Shown: positions 1 to 12,900 of the stretch, piece after piece | Layout: each line of letters begins with the position of its first letter | How positions within the stretch are numbered: position 1 is the stretch's first letter | Source: Scytalidium lignicola | Lineage: Eukaryota; Ascomycota; Leotiomycetes | Direction: 5' to 3' | Length of the DNA: 64,000 bases | NCBI GenBank assembly: GCA_002812745.2 | Contig: NCSJ02000011.1 | Coordinates: 1 to 64,000, forward strand | The notes under the pieces: model-generated | Told to the model about the DNA's origin: nothing | Seen by the model: the letters and a program-made list of their open reading frames with translations, nothing else | Databases searched by the model: none | Made by a program: the position numbers and the translations under genes

Positions 1-3000
1 CTTGCCCTAAGTGCAGCATGGTGCGCTGCAGCGGTTGGGACGCGCGGGAAAGGGTCGAGGTCGGACTTGGCAGTTGTGCTGGGTGCGGAGGAAGACAGCC
101 TTTTTTGGGGTCCCAGCAGAACGTGTGTGTGTGCTCTGTGTGTGGCAGTGAGAAAATCCCCCGGTGCGGTGCTAGCGTCGTATTCTCACGATCGAGGGAC
201 CGACAAGATGGGCAAAGAACCGTGGTTCGAGTCGCAGCAAATGGTAGCAAGGGTAGCAATGGTAGCATTGCTCTGCAGCAGACAGCAGAATTAGAGTCGA
301 GGACCGACGACCGCTTGGGACGGATGCTACTGTACAGTACTACTTACCAGTAAGTTACCGGTAGACCGTACTCTGATGGCGCTGCTGAATGCCCAGCTTC
401 CTCCTTCGCTGGAAAAGGCAGTGCCACTGGCATCACCGTCGGGTAGGGAGCAGCGAATGGACGTCGAGGGCAGATCCGCCCAAGAAGCCCAGTACGGTAG
501 TGATGCAGATGATGGTAAGTTACTGGGCAGCCTCGCCGCTTGGCAGCCTTGTATCCTGGGGGAGAGGGCAGGAGAGGGGCAGTCTCTACATTGGACAGCG
601 GCGAAACGCTTCGTCGGAGTTGGAAGGAATCGAGGCAAAGTATCTCAATCATATGGACCTGCCTATTTGGCCATGATGATACTTTTCAGTCCCTGCTTAC
701 TTGTCTCCCCCTCCCTGCTTCACTTACCTGTCTGACCAATCTGGCCAGCCTTGCTCCTGCTCTCTCTCTCCTCTCTCCTCTCCCCTCTCTCCTCTCTCTC
801 GCCCTCAGAGATTGCACAATCGGCACCTGTCATCCTTCACCTCATCCCACAAATAAATTACTTCTCCATCCCTCTTCTGGGGTAGTATCCGGCTGCTCTG
901 CCCTGCTCCATGATTACCGGCAAACGCAATCCTACTCCGTACTGTTCACGGGCTGCAAAATGCAAAATGCAATCTGCATTGCACCCAGCACACGACCAAC
1001 GTGCAGCTGGTCCACCTTCTGCGCGGTTTGATTGATTACGCTGTCATACCCATCGATTCCCAAAATCCAACAGCAGCCCAGCCCAGGATGCTCTTGGCCG
1101 ACTCCAGCCACGCGAATTGCATACTGGCTCCCATCCGCAACGTGGATGAATGCGACGCTGCGACGGCTGCTTGTGCCTAATTGTATCTAGTGATCAAGCA
1201 GACTACAGTACTGTACTGTACCACAACCCATCCGTGCCATCATGGCTGATTCTCCCGTCCTGGTTGCTATCATGGTAGGCATGCTAGCGAATCTAGATAT
1301 ATTACAGGACTGTCTAGGAGGATACGACGCTAATCAATGCTGTACCACAGTCCAGCAATTCCGCCCTTTGACGTCTGTGGCCCACAGCGGTGCGAAATCC
1401 GTACTCTTTCGGCCTGGCCGCCTTGCATGGTGCCGATGTCTCAGCCTTCAGAGGGCACAGAAAAAAAAAGGCACACCGACCGGCAAAGTCAGACACTCCC
1501 GGTCCCAAATCAATGACCGACCCGAACCTGTGGGGTAAAATTGGTCTTCGATGGGGCGACGCTGATCTCGATGTGGCAGCTACCAACCAGAAAATCCACA
1601 GAATCATAGACTCACAAGCTCACAGGCTCACAGACACACTCCAGTCTCGGCGCTCAGAGCGTTCGTCGGGTTGTGCGGTCGGCCAATGGCCTGGACCTCC
1701 ACAGGAGGGACGTGCCAGATGGACAGAGCTTCAACCCGAGAATGTGACAAACTCAAACTGCCTCTCCCGGATGCTGATGTTCAGGAGACGGTCCAAGCTG
1801 GGAACCGTCGAAATGTCGCTGGTGCAGGTACCCAGGAAATCGGTTGTGCGCTCAGGTAGGACAAGAGGAGGTCCAGTGGAGTCCACTTCTCTGCGAAGAG
1901 AGGCACCTGCACGGCGAAACCTATTCGGCAATCATCAACATATAAAACCCAACGCGAGACAACAAGAGATCTGGTGTCGAGGGTCGATCTCACCCGGTGT
2001 GCTTTGGTGCTCGGGCGCCATCATCAACAAGAACCGTGATATAGACAAACATCTACAGTAATATTGCTGCGCAGTACTCGGCAGTCAGCAACCCCCCCCA
2101 ACTGCCACAAGTACCGTACCGTACCAGCACGGAGGACTGCAGAAGCAATAATTAACTTATCGTATGTCGCGCACAACGAGCAGGCGAGTACGAGGCCACA
2201 AATCTCTGCAGCGCCAATGACCGATGGCAGATCTACAACAGCTATGCAGCCAGGCAAGGCCCTTGCCGAAATCTCCCCCTTCGAATCTGTCTCCAGACAC
2301 CCTCGACACCCTTTGCTTAATTGAACGGCACGAGATCCGCGCGCCATCTTCGAGGCCATGTCCCATCGTATGATGAATTCGCGCATCTTGCACAGGAGAA
2401 ATTTCTGCCCCAGCGCCCAAAGAGGCCAGGCGCGTAAGCACTCTAACTTCTAGGCCAACCTTATTCATACCATCCTGCTTGCTGCATTGCGTCGGAAGCA
2501 TAGGGGGTGGACTATTTGTTAGGGCTTGTCTCAGACTGGAATAACACGAAAACCGTCCTTGGTTGGGGCTGAACTTTGATTGATTAGAGGTGGGTTGTTT
2601 GGATGGGAATTTTTCCTCCTCTCAATAATTTTCCATCTTATCCCAAGAAGGAAGGTCTTCCTCCCTACAACTACAACAGAGAAAGGCTCCACCAGCGCAT
2701 AATCCACATCGCCTCAAGATAAAAAGCAAATTCCAGCGAAATACACAGCGTACAGCGGTACAACCCACACTGGTACGGCAAATGAATACTTAGTGCTCTG
2801 CAACTTTGTGTTCCCCGTTTCCGAGAGCAACCCGAGGTACTTGGGTTGGAGCTATCCCTACTGAATTCTATTCAACTCGCATCACATCACCTCGGGACAT
2901 GCAATAATATAGCATCAGGCCAGAAAATAATGGGGAGATGTGCAATACTTCCTTCGACCTTATCAATACCACGCTACCAAAATTCCGCCCCAAAGTATCC

Positions 3001-5190
3001 AAAGTAACGTTTCGTTTGTTGGGACCAAAAAAGAGACTGCACATTCAATGCAAGTGATAATCCCAGTTCGCTGGATCGGACAGATGAAGCCGGAGGAGGG
3101 GTGTGATGTGGATGTGGATGGCAAAGGAGACGGAGCAGTACACGGCCAAACTGATGACAACTCCCGACGGACCTTTTCTTCATCCATCTCGCCATATTGT
3201 CGTCTCAGCCTCGCCGTTCGGTGTGATTGAATGAATAATGGCAAAACGTCATGATCACTAATATCGCCCGTCCATTTGTCGAGTAAGCACGGCAAGATGG
3301 ACCCTGGAAGCACGGATCTCCCAAGATTGAAACGCAAGATCGTTGATTACCATCGTTGGGGGCTTGGTACGGAGTACGATTTCGATATTCTGCACGGGAT
3401 ATACTGGAACGAACAGCACTTATAAAATGAAGAGTGCATTAATTTAAGCCCACCGAGAATCCCAGAAACTTGGGATTCGCATCGCATGGATCAAGGTCGC
3501 GCAGCCGACCTCAACTTTACTCGCATAGAGCGATCTGTGCTTGTGTTGCCATTGGCTTGGTTACGGGCCGACCGCAGTGCGAGCCCACCCCAATTGACCC
3601 CATGGCGCAAGGTTCCAGATCTGACGCCCCTTGTCATCTGAAGAAAAGCCCGATGCGGGCAGTGGCTGTTTTGCGTTGTTGTTACGCAGCAGAAAGCTGT
3701 TACTTCTGCGCATGGGGCTCTCGCAAGCATTATTATTATTATTGTTGTTGTTATTATATTACATTATTTACGGCCGTGTGTCTTCATGCGCTGGACATCA
3801 CAGTCCCAAAAGAATCACTCTGCGTCACTCTGGCGATATTTTTTCCTCATTATCATGATTCCAAAGCCTCGAACTTCGGTCCACACTGAGACATCGCAGC
3901 CATCATGAGCATTGAAGGATCACACCGAGCTTCAGCCAACCGCTTGATGGGTGGTACAGTACAGTGGTGGTGCAACCGGCCCGGCAAAGACGTTTGTACC
4001 ACCACCGCGCTTTGATGCATACTTTCCTCTCCCGTCTTCGTCTACTGGCCTTGGCTTCCCACACACACTGCAGTGTTGGCAAAAGGGTCTCGACCATTTT
4101 TGCTTTCAACAAATACTGTGTCGGCAGTAGATAATCCCGTGCTAATGTACTTAATTAAATCATTCGTTTGGATCCATTTCATATGCTCTACCCGGTTTCC
4201 TGGGACCGACAGGCTTTCCAACGCTAGCCCCTCAGCGCTAAGGGATCGATGATCTTCCACTTCAAACGATCTACAGCACTTATCCATTTTACCTGATACT
4301 CAACTGGCGGCGATCGGGGGTGGGCTAGGTCGAAAGGATCGGGGGTTTTTCCCCCAAGAGTGATGTAATACGGTATCCAAAAGGATTCAATCAACCCAAA
4401 AAATAGCGACCTCGGTTAAAAAAGCTCACACCAGTTTGCTTGGGGAAATACGGACAGTTATCGTACTTCCGTACAAGACTGCATACCGGTAGTACGTGAA
4501 GGTAGTTGATAACATTCAACGCTCGCTCTGCGGAGTCCTGGGATAGTAATTGATCTGTTATTACCCGGGTCGGGCAGAGATGCTCCGAAAAAATACGTAC
4601 ACGCACCGAATATGGACTCACGTACATAGAAATGATGATGGCTGCAGCCTTCCCAGGTTTTCTTCCTCGAGGCATACCCGACCGTGCCACGACGCTGCAG
4701 GAACAAGCGCCGAGAACACATTGCTTGGGGAGCAGTTGCGCAGATGCCTTTTGGGGGGGGGGGGGGGGAATATTGCATGTATTTCGCGGTTGCACACACA
4801 GCTCTACGGTACTGTACAGTAAGTATCTCGGCGACACTCGCAAGCCCCAAGCAAGCTCCAAGCTCCATCATTTGACGGACCCAGTTGGCTGGCCCTGCCA
4901 AGCTTTCGGGCCAAGCAGGGGGCGGGCACCGGGGACCCTGGGAGCCGCAGCAGAGACCAAAAAAGGCACGATGGGGTTCAGAAAGGGGGTTGTCAGCTGT
5001 CGGAGCACGATGCCGAATGGACCGTGGTGCAGATTGAACTGCCGTGGCCGCAACTGGCCCTGTCCCAGTTCATTTTTCTCGGCTGCAGCGAGTTTCTCTT
5101 GTTTCTCGCAGCCGGGGGGGGGACCCAGTTCGATGACGAACGCCTGCCACAGCCTATTTTGCCTACCCGCTCCGTCTCCGATTACTGTAA

Positions 5191-5218
5191 CTGTGGTACT
5201 GTGGTACTGTGGTACTGG
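5191..5218. repeat. CTGTGGTA octamer tandem repeat
   Basis: Three perfect head-to-tail copies of the 8-mer CTGTGGTA, followed by a partial copy. It is the locally expanded relative of the GTACAGT/ACTGTAC motif scattered over the left arm and lies in non-coding DNA. Confidence 0.7.
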
Positions 5219-7943
5219 ACTGTCCTGTCCTTTTTACCCTTCCGTAGCACACCCTCTTGCCTCTTACAGTACACACCACGCCGTGCACGCCGCTTATTTG
5301 GGATTCCCCATATCTCGGGATCTCTCTGAGGAGCGAGAAGCCCTTCGTTGCTGGTACCGGTACGTTGGCACCGTTGACACCGGTGGGTGTTCTTTGACTC
5401 TTCTAGCTCACCTCGGTCGGTGGGGCTACCTGCTTATTTCCTACAGTACTGTACTCCCTCTTCCTCCCGGGTACGATGGTTACGATGACTGCATATCTCG
5501 ACCTCTTCGGCCTTCCGGATCAGACTACTTTCAGGACTTGCGCTGTCCTGTACTGTACTGCCAAAAATTGCCCAGTGTCACTTGAGTGTACGACGGTAAT
5601 CCATCTTACTACACCTCATATTGATGATCAAACCATAGCACAAGAAAACGCGTACCTTCGGGGAAATTGTCGTTGCAGTACGGAAATGCTCACCGGTAGT
5701 TAGAGGTGGAGAGAGAGTAAGAGAGAGGGGACGGCACAGTAAAAGATGACGGTGCAGTGTCACCACTATCAATGGCACTTGACTCAGTTGCTTATCTGCA
5801 GTGAAACCACCTTTTTTGGATGGGCGATGGATGACAGAGTTACGGCAATGAGCGACGATCCAGCAGGTTTGATCGCGGCAGTCGCGGGCATTCTGAATAA
5901 TATTTTTTTTTCAGCGAGCGGCCGTGCGACACACCTGCACAGCTCATGCATGCACACCCCTCCCCCCCAAACTCTCTCCCAGCCCTCGACACTACTGTAC
6001 AGTACTGTAAAGTAACTACAGTAGTTTGAATCCAGGTAGATGGAGGATGTGATGTGCCGAGCTGCGAGCGACAAGCCCCAAAAGTTTCCCAACCCCATGG
6101 CCCACTGGCCCCCCTATGCACGCAAGGGGTGCTAAAGATAGGTGCGCATCCATCGACACGCGAGAGCAGCAATGATGGACCCGAAAATACCTGCTGGGTA
6201 CCGGCGCAGTGGTTGGAATCCGGCCGGGTGTGCTGAGCATCTTAGTACTGATTCAGTGCTCTGCCCCGATCCCCGTCTCTTTTCTTACAGTACCCATCTG
6301 CCATCCTGCCTCTCCACCGTTGACGGATTACCGGTGCAGCAGCACCTAACCGTCATGAGGAGGAGCCGTGCTTATTTTGGTGTGTGTGTCGAGGAAAATT
6401 AATAATCAAAGAGTCACATCTTCACATACGAGGCTTTTCCTTCTCGTGATCGCCATCTCAAACTTTTTNAGACAAGACAAAAAATTGAAAAGAGGAAAAG
6501 AGGAAAAAAGAGGCTTGGAAGGTCGTGCGCAAATAGACGCAAGCCTTTGGATAGATAACCTTTTCGTTCCTGTCACTTCCATTTTAGGAGGACTTTGCGA
6601 GAGGGGAGGAAAGCCACCTTCCTATTTTCCCCCTCCTTCTTGTCTTTCCTTAGCGTTCTCACGTGGATTGAGGGAGGAAAGAGCTTCCCAGCAGCTGCGA
6701 GCCCCCAGCCAGCTTCCCAGTGGTATGGTACGCCTATGGCGGTAGATGGGAAAAACTGGATGTTCGGCATGCCCCTCCCAGGGACCCCCTCTCTCTCCTC
6801 CTCGATCTTCCAATCTTTCTACGGCACGTTAACCATAACCTAAGTTGGAGAGGTGGTGACAGAAGGAGAAAGGGGGGATACCAGATACCAACTTCAAGTG
6901 CTGAAACAGACCTCGGTTGCTCGTGGCTTTCTACATTGGTTTGCTCGTGGTGCTGTAGAAGCGGTTACGCACAGCTTCAGATCTAAACCCTGGTTTCCTA
7001 TAACCGTTGTGATTGGGAGAAAATTATAGTTTTTGTGACGACTACCGAGCCGTCGTTTGTTACTGCACAAGTACAAGTGTACGTACAGCACTGTACAGAA
7101 CAGGTAATATTTTATGCTACGCTATGTTATGCTATGCAGCACACAGGTGCCGGAACAGGTTGATGGGATTACGGTATGATGTGGGTTAAGGTGTTCGATA
7201 AGGGGTGGGAAAATAAGGGTCGAAAATTGATTAGGATTCAATTGTTGTCAGGGATAGCCCAGTGGCATCACTACCGAGAGAGAATTATGCCCTCGGATAT
7301 GCCGTGATTCGCTCTAGGAGGGTAGCACTGAGCGAGGGTGACTGCATTGATGTCTGAGCTTTGGACGGGCCGCATCGAAGGGTGATGGAAGTTTACTTAC
7401 GGTAAAGTTATTTTGACCCTTTTTCTTTTTTTTTTTTGTTTTTTTTTCTTCTGACCAACACACCCAGGCTTTTCCTATTTAGGAAAATAAAGCATCTTTG
7501 CCCGTCAGTACAGTATCAGCATCCCCCTTCTTAAATTTTTTTATGGGGTTCAAAAATGAAAGCATTTTCAAAGATTTTCAACAAATACGGAAGTCATTTC
7601 GTAAAATGGGAAAATCATCGCGTGAACGTGACAAGGTAGGAAATCAGTAGGAATCAGCACCCTTTTTTTCCTTTCTCTTACCGCCGGAAATTTGTTAGAT
7701 TATTTTCCAGGCAGCAAAAGGCTAAAAGCTAAGCCCTTCGAAAAGTACGTTTTTGGGTTCAAAAGACGTAAAAACAATTGACAGGTCTGAAACTTATTAT
7801 TTTTCTATCGCAACTATCTCCTCGGAGCTGTTACCGGAAGGAGGCAGTAGCAGGGGGGAAATGTTACGGTAAGCCAGCCCTTTTCACCTAAACCACACAA
7901 CAAACAACAACACCACAACATTCGTCATATATTGCCTGCCTAT

Positions 7944-7971
7944 ATCATCATCATCATCATCATCATCATCA
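7944..7971. repeat. (ATC)n microsatellite
   Basis: About nine uninterrupted ATC triplets in DNA without a gene. It is a simple-sequence repeat and probably variable between isolates. Confidence 0.85.
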
Positions 7972-10900
7972 AATACGCGTCCGGTCTTTTAATGACCTGT
8001 TTATATGTCAATATTAGAATTGATTACTGACATGGCTCTTTTTTCTCTCTCCTTTCTTTCTTTTTCCTTTTAATTGAATTGAAGAAGAACACCGGAACGA
8101 TCCTTTCCCATTGTCTTACCTCTTGCCTTTGCATTCTGCACTTAAATCTGAAAAATATGATCTATCATATTTTTTACTTTGTGAGTGGGGAAGGCGATGC
8201 CCCCATACCCTTTTTTTCAACTTCTTCCTACGCCGCAATACGTTTCTCAGCTTGGCAAAAAAATACAACGGGCGCAAGTGTGCAAAAACCCCCCCATAGC
8301 GGTTTCTCCGTAATTACCCACACGAATTGTTTAATAACGTTCGGTTGGTTTTCGTTTCGTTTGTTTTTTTTTATATTTTCTTATTTTCTTTTTCCTGCTC
8401 TGCTTAACCCCGCGCGCCCCCCCCTTGACTCGACTCGCTCAAACCTTGCCGTGCCCCTCACTCACCTTAACGCCACGGTCTAATTCCCAGTCAGCCAGTT
8501 CAAAACTCACCAAAAGCGGGAGTGACAAGGGGCTTGCAGCATGAAAAGGTCAAAAAAACACGGGCATGAACCGCCCCCTCGCACTCCCCCCAGACTTTTG
8601 GCGCATTTCTTTTTTTCTGGCTGGGACCGTTTTGGATGTTGCAATACACGATGGAATAGATTCGATTGGTGGAAGAAAAGGGCATTTGTCTTGGTAGGTG
8701 AATTTTCGTGGCAATTATTGACATAAGAAAGTCTTAACTCCATGGAGGGATTTTATTATTATTGTTGTTATTATTATTACGGTATTTACCTGAGTCGTAC
8801 TGTACTGTATTATTGTAAAGTGGCGGGTGAGGGGCGGCGGTATTTTATTTTCGTGGTGGGCACAGGTAAGGTTATCCAGAGAGCGTTTTGATAGCGGGTA
8901 TGCACATATAGGGTAGGTCGGTGCCATTGAATTATGAGAGACGGCAGATGTAATTCAGTGGAAAATAGGCGTACCGTACTTGTATTACTGTGTTAGTAAG
9001 CTCTCCGCGGGATAACTAACTACTTCTCTACTTTGTATATCCGCTTTCATACATCCGTTTCGCCACCGCCACCCATTAATAAGTTGTTCTGTGCTGACAG
9101 GAAGAAGTAATCAAAAAATTACAAACACTCAGCATGTCAGAAATAAGTGGCCCTCCATAAATAAACAAATAAATAAATAAAAATGGGCTGTTCGATACGA
9201 GTTGTGTTGTGTGGTGTAGGTGTACAGTATGTCTCAGTACGTGTACAAAGTTTAATCGACTCGGCACGCACCCCATACAATTATTCAGCGGCAGCAGGTT
9301 GGTGGGTTGGATGACTTAGATGCCTTGCCTAACTTAATGGGGGGACTGTATTGTTCAACAAAAAAACCATAAACCAACCCGCCACCACAAACAGCACTCA
9401 ATCTTTACATTGTACAGTACTGTATTGTAACACCGAATGCTCTCACGGCACACACACACACCCTCCTTTTCTTTTTGCTACAAAATCGATTACAGAATCA
9501 GCCCCCGGATTGGGCAGGACACACACCGAATACTCAACTAAACTAAACTAAAGTTGTAACCTGGTACCCTGCTTTGCCTTACGAGGCTTTGCTTACCTTG
9601 CCTTGCCTTGCCTTACCGCGCGCCTCGACTCGAGTTGCTAAAGGGGAGGGAGGGGGAAGAGTACGGAGTAGGGCTGTACTGGTACTGTACTTACTGTACG
9701 GGTAAATCAAGGGTGTCTCGTGAGAGATGAGTGTGCTGTGCTGTGCTGAGGAAGAGAGAAGGCGTGTGATTATTGCATTTCTTTGATCTTGTGCCTTTTT
9801 TTGATTTCTGGGGTGTTTTACTTACTCAGCAAGGCCGCAGTCAGCCCGGCAACTTTTAGTTTGTTTGATATGTTAATCTTTATTGAGAGGTTTTTTTTTT
9901 GTACAGTATTTTTTTTTTAATGCCTTCTTTTTATTTTGGTGTAGTAAGGCATTGAATGACGTTTTAGAAATTCGGATAGGGGATATTCGTGAGTTGTTTT
10001 TTTGAAATTGTATAGTTACAGGGGGTTGGGAGAATGGCACGTGGATTTGGAATCGTAAGACAGTGAGACATGAAATGATTTATTTTATTTTAAAAAAAGG
10101 TACGTGTACGGGAGACGTTGAGATATTGGAAGAATAAGAAAGTATATATTTTTTAAAAAGGAAAATAAGAGAATAATTAGGATTAAAGTTTTCGAAGAAG
10201 AAGAAATTTCTCTCCGACAAGGGGGACTAACAATCGTCGAAGAGGAAAAAAAGAAAAANGAAAAATTAAGCATTCCCCGTTTACTTTTCTTTTTCTCTTT
10301 CAGCTAGGTTGATTCCATGTACACGTTGTAATTATATTTTCTTTTTTNCCAATAGCGGCGAGGCTCTGAAAAAACGGTGAAACTCTTTAACTCCTTCGCG
10401 CGTGCGCCTTGTTAAACCGCCCCCCTTTTCTCCTATACCTTCCACGACAGGAAGGAGGATGGGGATGAGGAAAAGAGGAAATAAATCTACTGTACTATAG
10501 AACAAGGAAGGCAAAAAGAAAAGAAAAAAAGAATCGGGGGAATTCAACGAAAAACACGGGGATTACCGATTCAGCCTCAAAACGGGTTGAGAAAAGTGAC
10601 GGAGATTTTTTGAGATCCCCCTAAATTTCCTTTTCTTTTCTTTTTCTTTTCACATGCCTTCAAGATGATGCGGCACGGTATATCCCGAATCTTCATTTAG
10701 GACTTTTGGTTTTGTTTCTCGCGAGAATGAAATAATTGGGGGTTTGAGGATGAATGAGATTTTCCCGATATGGAAATTTGCGATTTGGGGGGGGGGTTTG
10801 AGATCTAGGGGGTGTTTGATGTGTTGTACAGTTACACACCACTGGTTTAATTACTGTGTATGTACTAGCTTTGATTTGTCTTTCTTTTTNCTTTTCTTCT

Positions 10901-12900
10901 TCTTCTTTGGTCTTTGTTGCTGTTAACGTGATGTTTGGTTTTTCTGCGGGCCGTTGAGCCTTTGAACGTTGTTGGGGCGCGGCGAGTCCCGATTCCAAAG
11001 CCTCGTTGGGGATCGTGTTGTTTTCTCTTGCCACCACGCTTGATGCTCCGATCCTTTCACTCAATAAAACTGTACATGTTGCTACAAAGCTTTCTACCGG
11101 GGCATTTGCAGATCAAGCAGAAAAGGCTGAGAGATAGCCAGGTCCAGGGAAGTTTATTGAATAGAGGCGCTTGGATTGCTTCTCCTTCCTTTCCTGGTCC
11201 CGACCTCAATCTTTTCGGGGTTTCATGTTGCACACACCTTCTCATTTTCCTCGTGTTGGTTTTATGTTGGCTTGTGTTACCTTACCCTTCCCGGGCTTTT
11301 CCATATACTTCAGACCCAGCCGGGCATGCAGGGGCGAGTCGCCTGTTCGACGCGTCCAAAGAAATGGATTTCTTTCGAATTTATTTGTTCGATAAAAAAT
11401 ATAAAATATAAGAGGTACTGTACCTAATTTGGTGATCAAGGGCTGTTTGTTGGTGGTTGGCATGTGTTAACGTGCATGCATCTGTGGATTCTATTGTTAA
11501 CTTAGGATTTATTGCTTTGCTGTTGTGCTCCCCGATCCCTCGTCGCCCTCTCCTTCGTCCAGCCTCCCATCAATCGAGACGTGGCTGCATCATGCGATGC
11601 GTATGCGGCGCGATGCCTTCTGGGCTTGACTCTGTCAGTTCCATGCAGTATTGCTGTGATACAAGACGTGCATTGTGAAATGAGATCGGCCTTGGAGGAA
11701 AGAAAAAAGGACCCAGGAAGGATTGGTCGTGGGTTACACTGGGAGACTGTTCCGGTAGGCGCGGCGACTTCCATCATCCATGGCCTTGACCCTTTTTCTT
11801 GGTTGTTTGCAATCTATCTCCCTTCTTCCTACTTGCTGCATCGCACATCTTCGATATTAGTTGCATCCTCTTCAATTTGTACGGTACATAACTACCGTAA
11901 ACCCACGTTTTTCCTACGGCAGACGGAGATTGAGGGAGTGCGCGCGCATCCATTGGATAGATGCGCCGAATTCCAACCGCTGCATCTCCACTGTGTGCAA
12001 CCCTCCTAAGTTGGCTCTTCGGGCCTTGTTCAATCAAGATGCTGCAAGTCACCCCCTCTCCTACACCTCCACGACCTCCTACCTCCTCAACGCTCCTCCG
12101 TACTGCATACCGGTACTCCCCTACTCCATAAACCCCCAGTGCCTCCTTGATTCATGGACTGCGACTCTGGCTGCCTGGAAAACCAACAGCTGAGGCCTTT
12201 TGCGGATCTCTCTTCACCGAGCCAAGCATCCAGCCGGTGTATGGATGTCTCTCTCCGAAAGGAATCCTTCTTGCTGAGCGGTCGAGCAGCTAACAAACTT
12301 GGCTCGATCTCCGCACATGTTATCAATTGGCCGACGACGTTCGTGAAAGGACCTGGCCCAGATTTGAGTCCGCCGATCACGCGGTCGACGTGTGTGGCAG
12401 GTAGATGGCTCTCTTGTTGGGTGCCACATACGTGAAGATTGTACAGTATCAAGGGAGACGAGAAAATTCCCTCAGTGTAGATCTCCTTTTACACAACAAC
12501 ACACAAGGGGGTGTGGTGAAGTTGCTTCGGCATAATTCTGGATCTACTCTAGATAGATCCTTTCCGTTTTTGGTCTCTCGAGGATGTAAGTCATTTTGGT
12601 ATATGCAGCAGTCTCGGCAGTTCTACATTGCAATGTCTTGTATACGGTACCGGTACAATTCTTGCCCCAATGGGATAATGCCATATCATTTCATCCATTT
12701 CACCTACTTTAACCTTGATATTTTTTTTGTGTCATCAACGACTGCTCCTGGATGCATTGTAGTACTGTATTGGATCATGGGTATGTAGAACGTACTTTTC
12801 CTCCCGTTTTCTGGGCTCCATGTCCAGGAGAACATCATGTTCAAACAGATACTTTGAATCCTTGCTTCATTTTTCTTATGAAGTATATTATTTGAACCCT

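Larger units (their letters stand above)
1..12900. other. gene-free left arm rich in a GTACAGT/ACTGTAC palindromic motif
   Basis: I find no convincing gene here. Open frames are short, overlap on both strands, run through homopolymers and simple repeats, and match no family I know. What stands out is the heptamer GTACAGT or its complement ACTGTAC, often fused into longer palindromes such as TGTACAGTAC, in at least 18 separate places (near 332, 1207, 3953, 4808, 5443, 5549, 5995, 7087, 7506, 8803, 9222, 9412, 9679, 9901, 10488, 10826, 11416 and 12439). About 1.6 would be expected by chance. Other content includes a G run at 4753-4768, poly-pyrimidine tracts (740-800, 8035-8070, 8360-8400), a CTTGC repeat near 9590-9614 and four N positions after homopolymers. 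It could be a large upstream regulatory region, a non-coding transcript locus or old repeat DNA; the sequence alone does not decide. Confidence 0.6.

Noticed and set aside
220..240. tRNA B-box-like GGTTCGAGTC
   Set aside because: No A box at a suitable distance and no cloverleaf can be drawn. I found no convincing tRNA anywhere in the window.
1390..2061. 223-codon open frame
   Set aside because: No recognisable domain, begins after an overlapping frame, contains an A run that would shift easily, and the opposite strand is equally open.
4632..5585. 317-codon open frame in the left arm
   Set aside because: It runs through a 16-base G run and the CTGTGGTA repeat, has no family similarity, and other frames are open over the same region. 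A chance ORF in GC-richer DNA.
7944..7971. CRISPR-like or structured repeat array
   Set aside because: It is a plain trinucleotide microsatellite; no spaced direct repeats of CRISPR type exist in the window.
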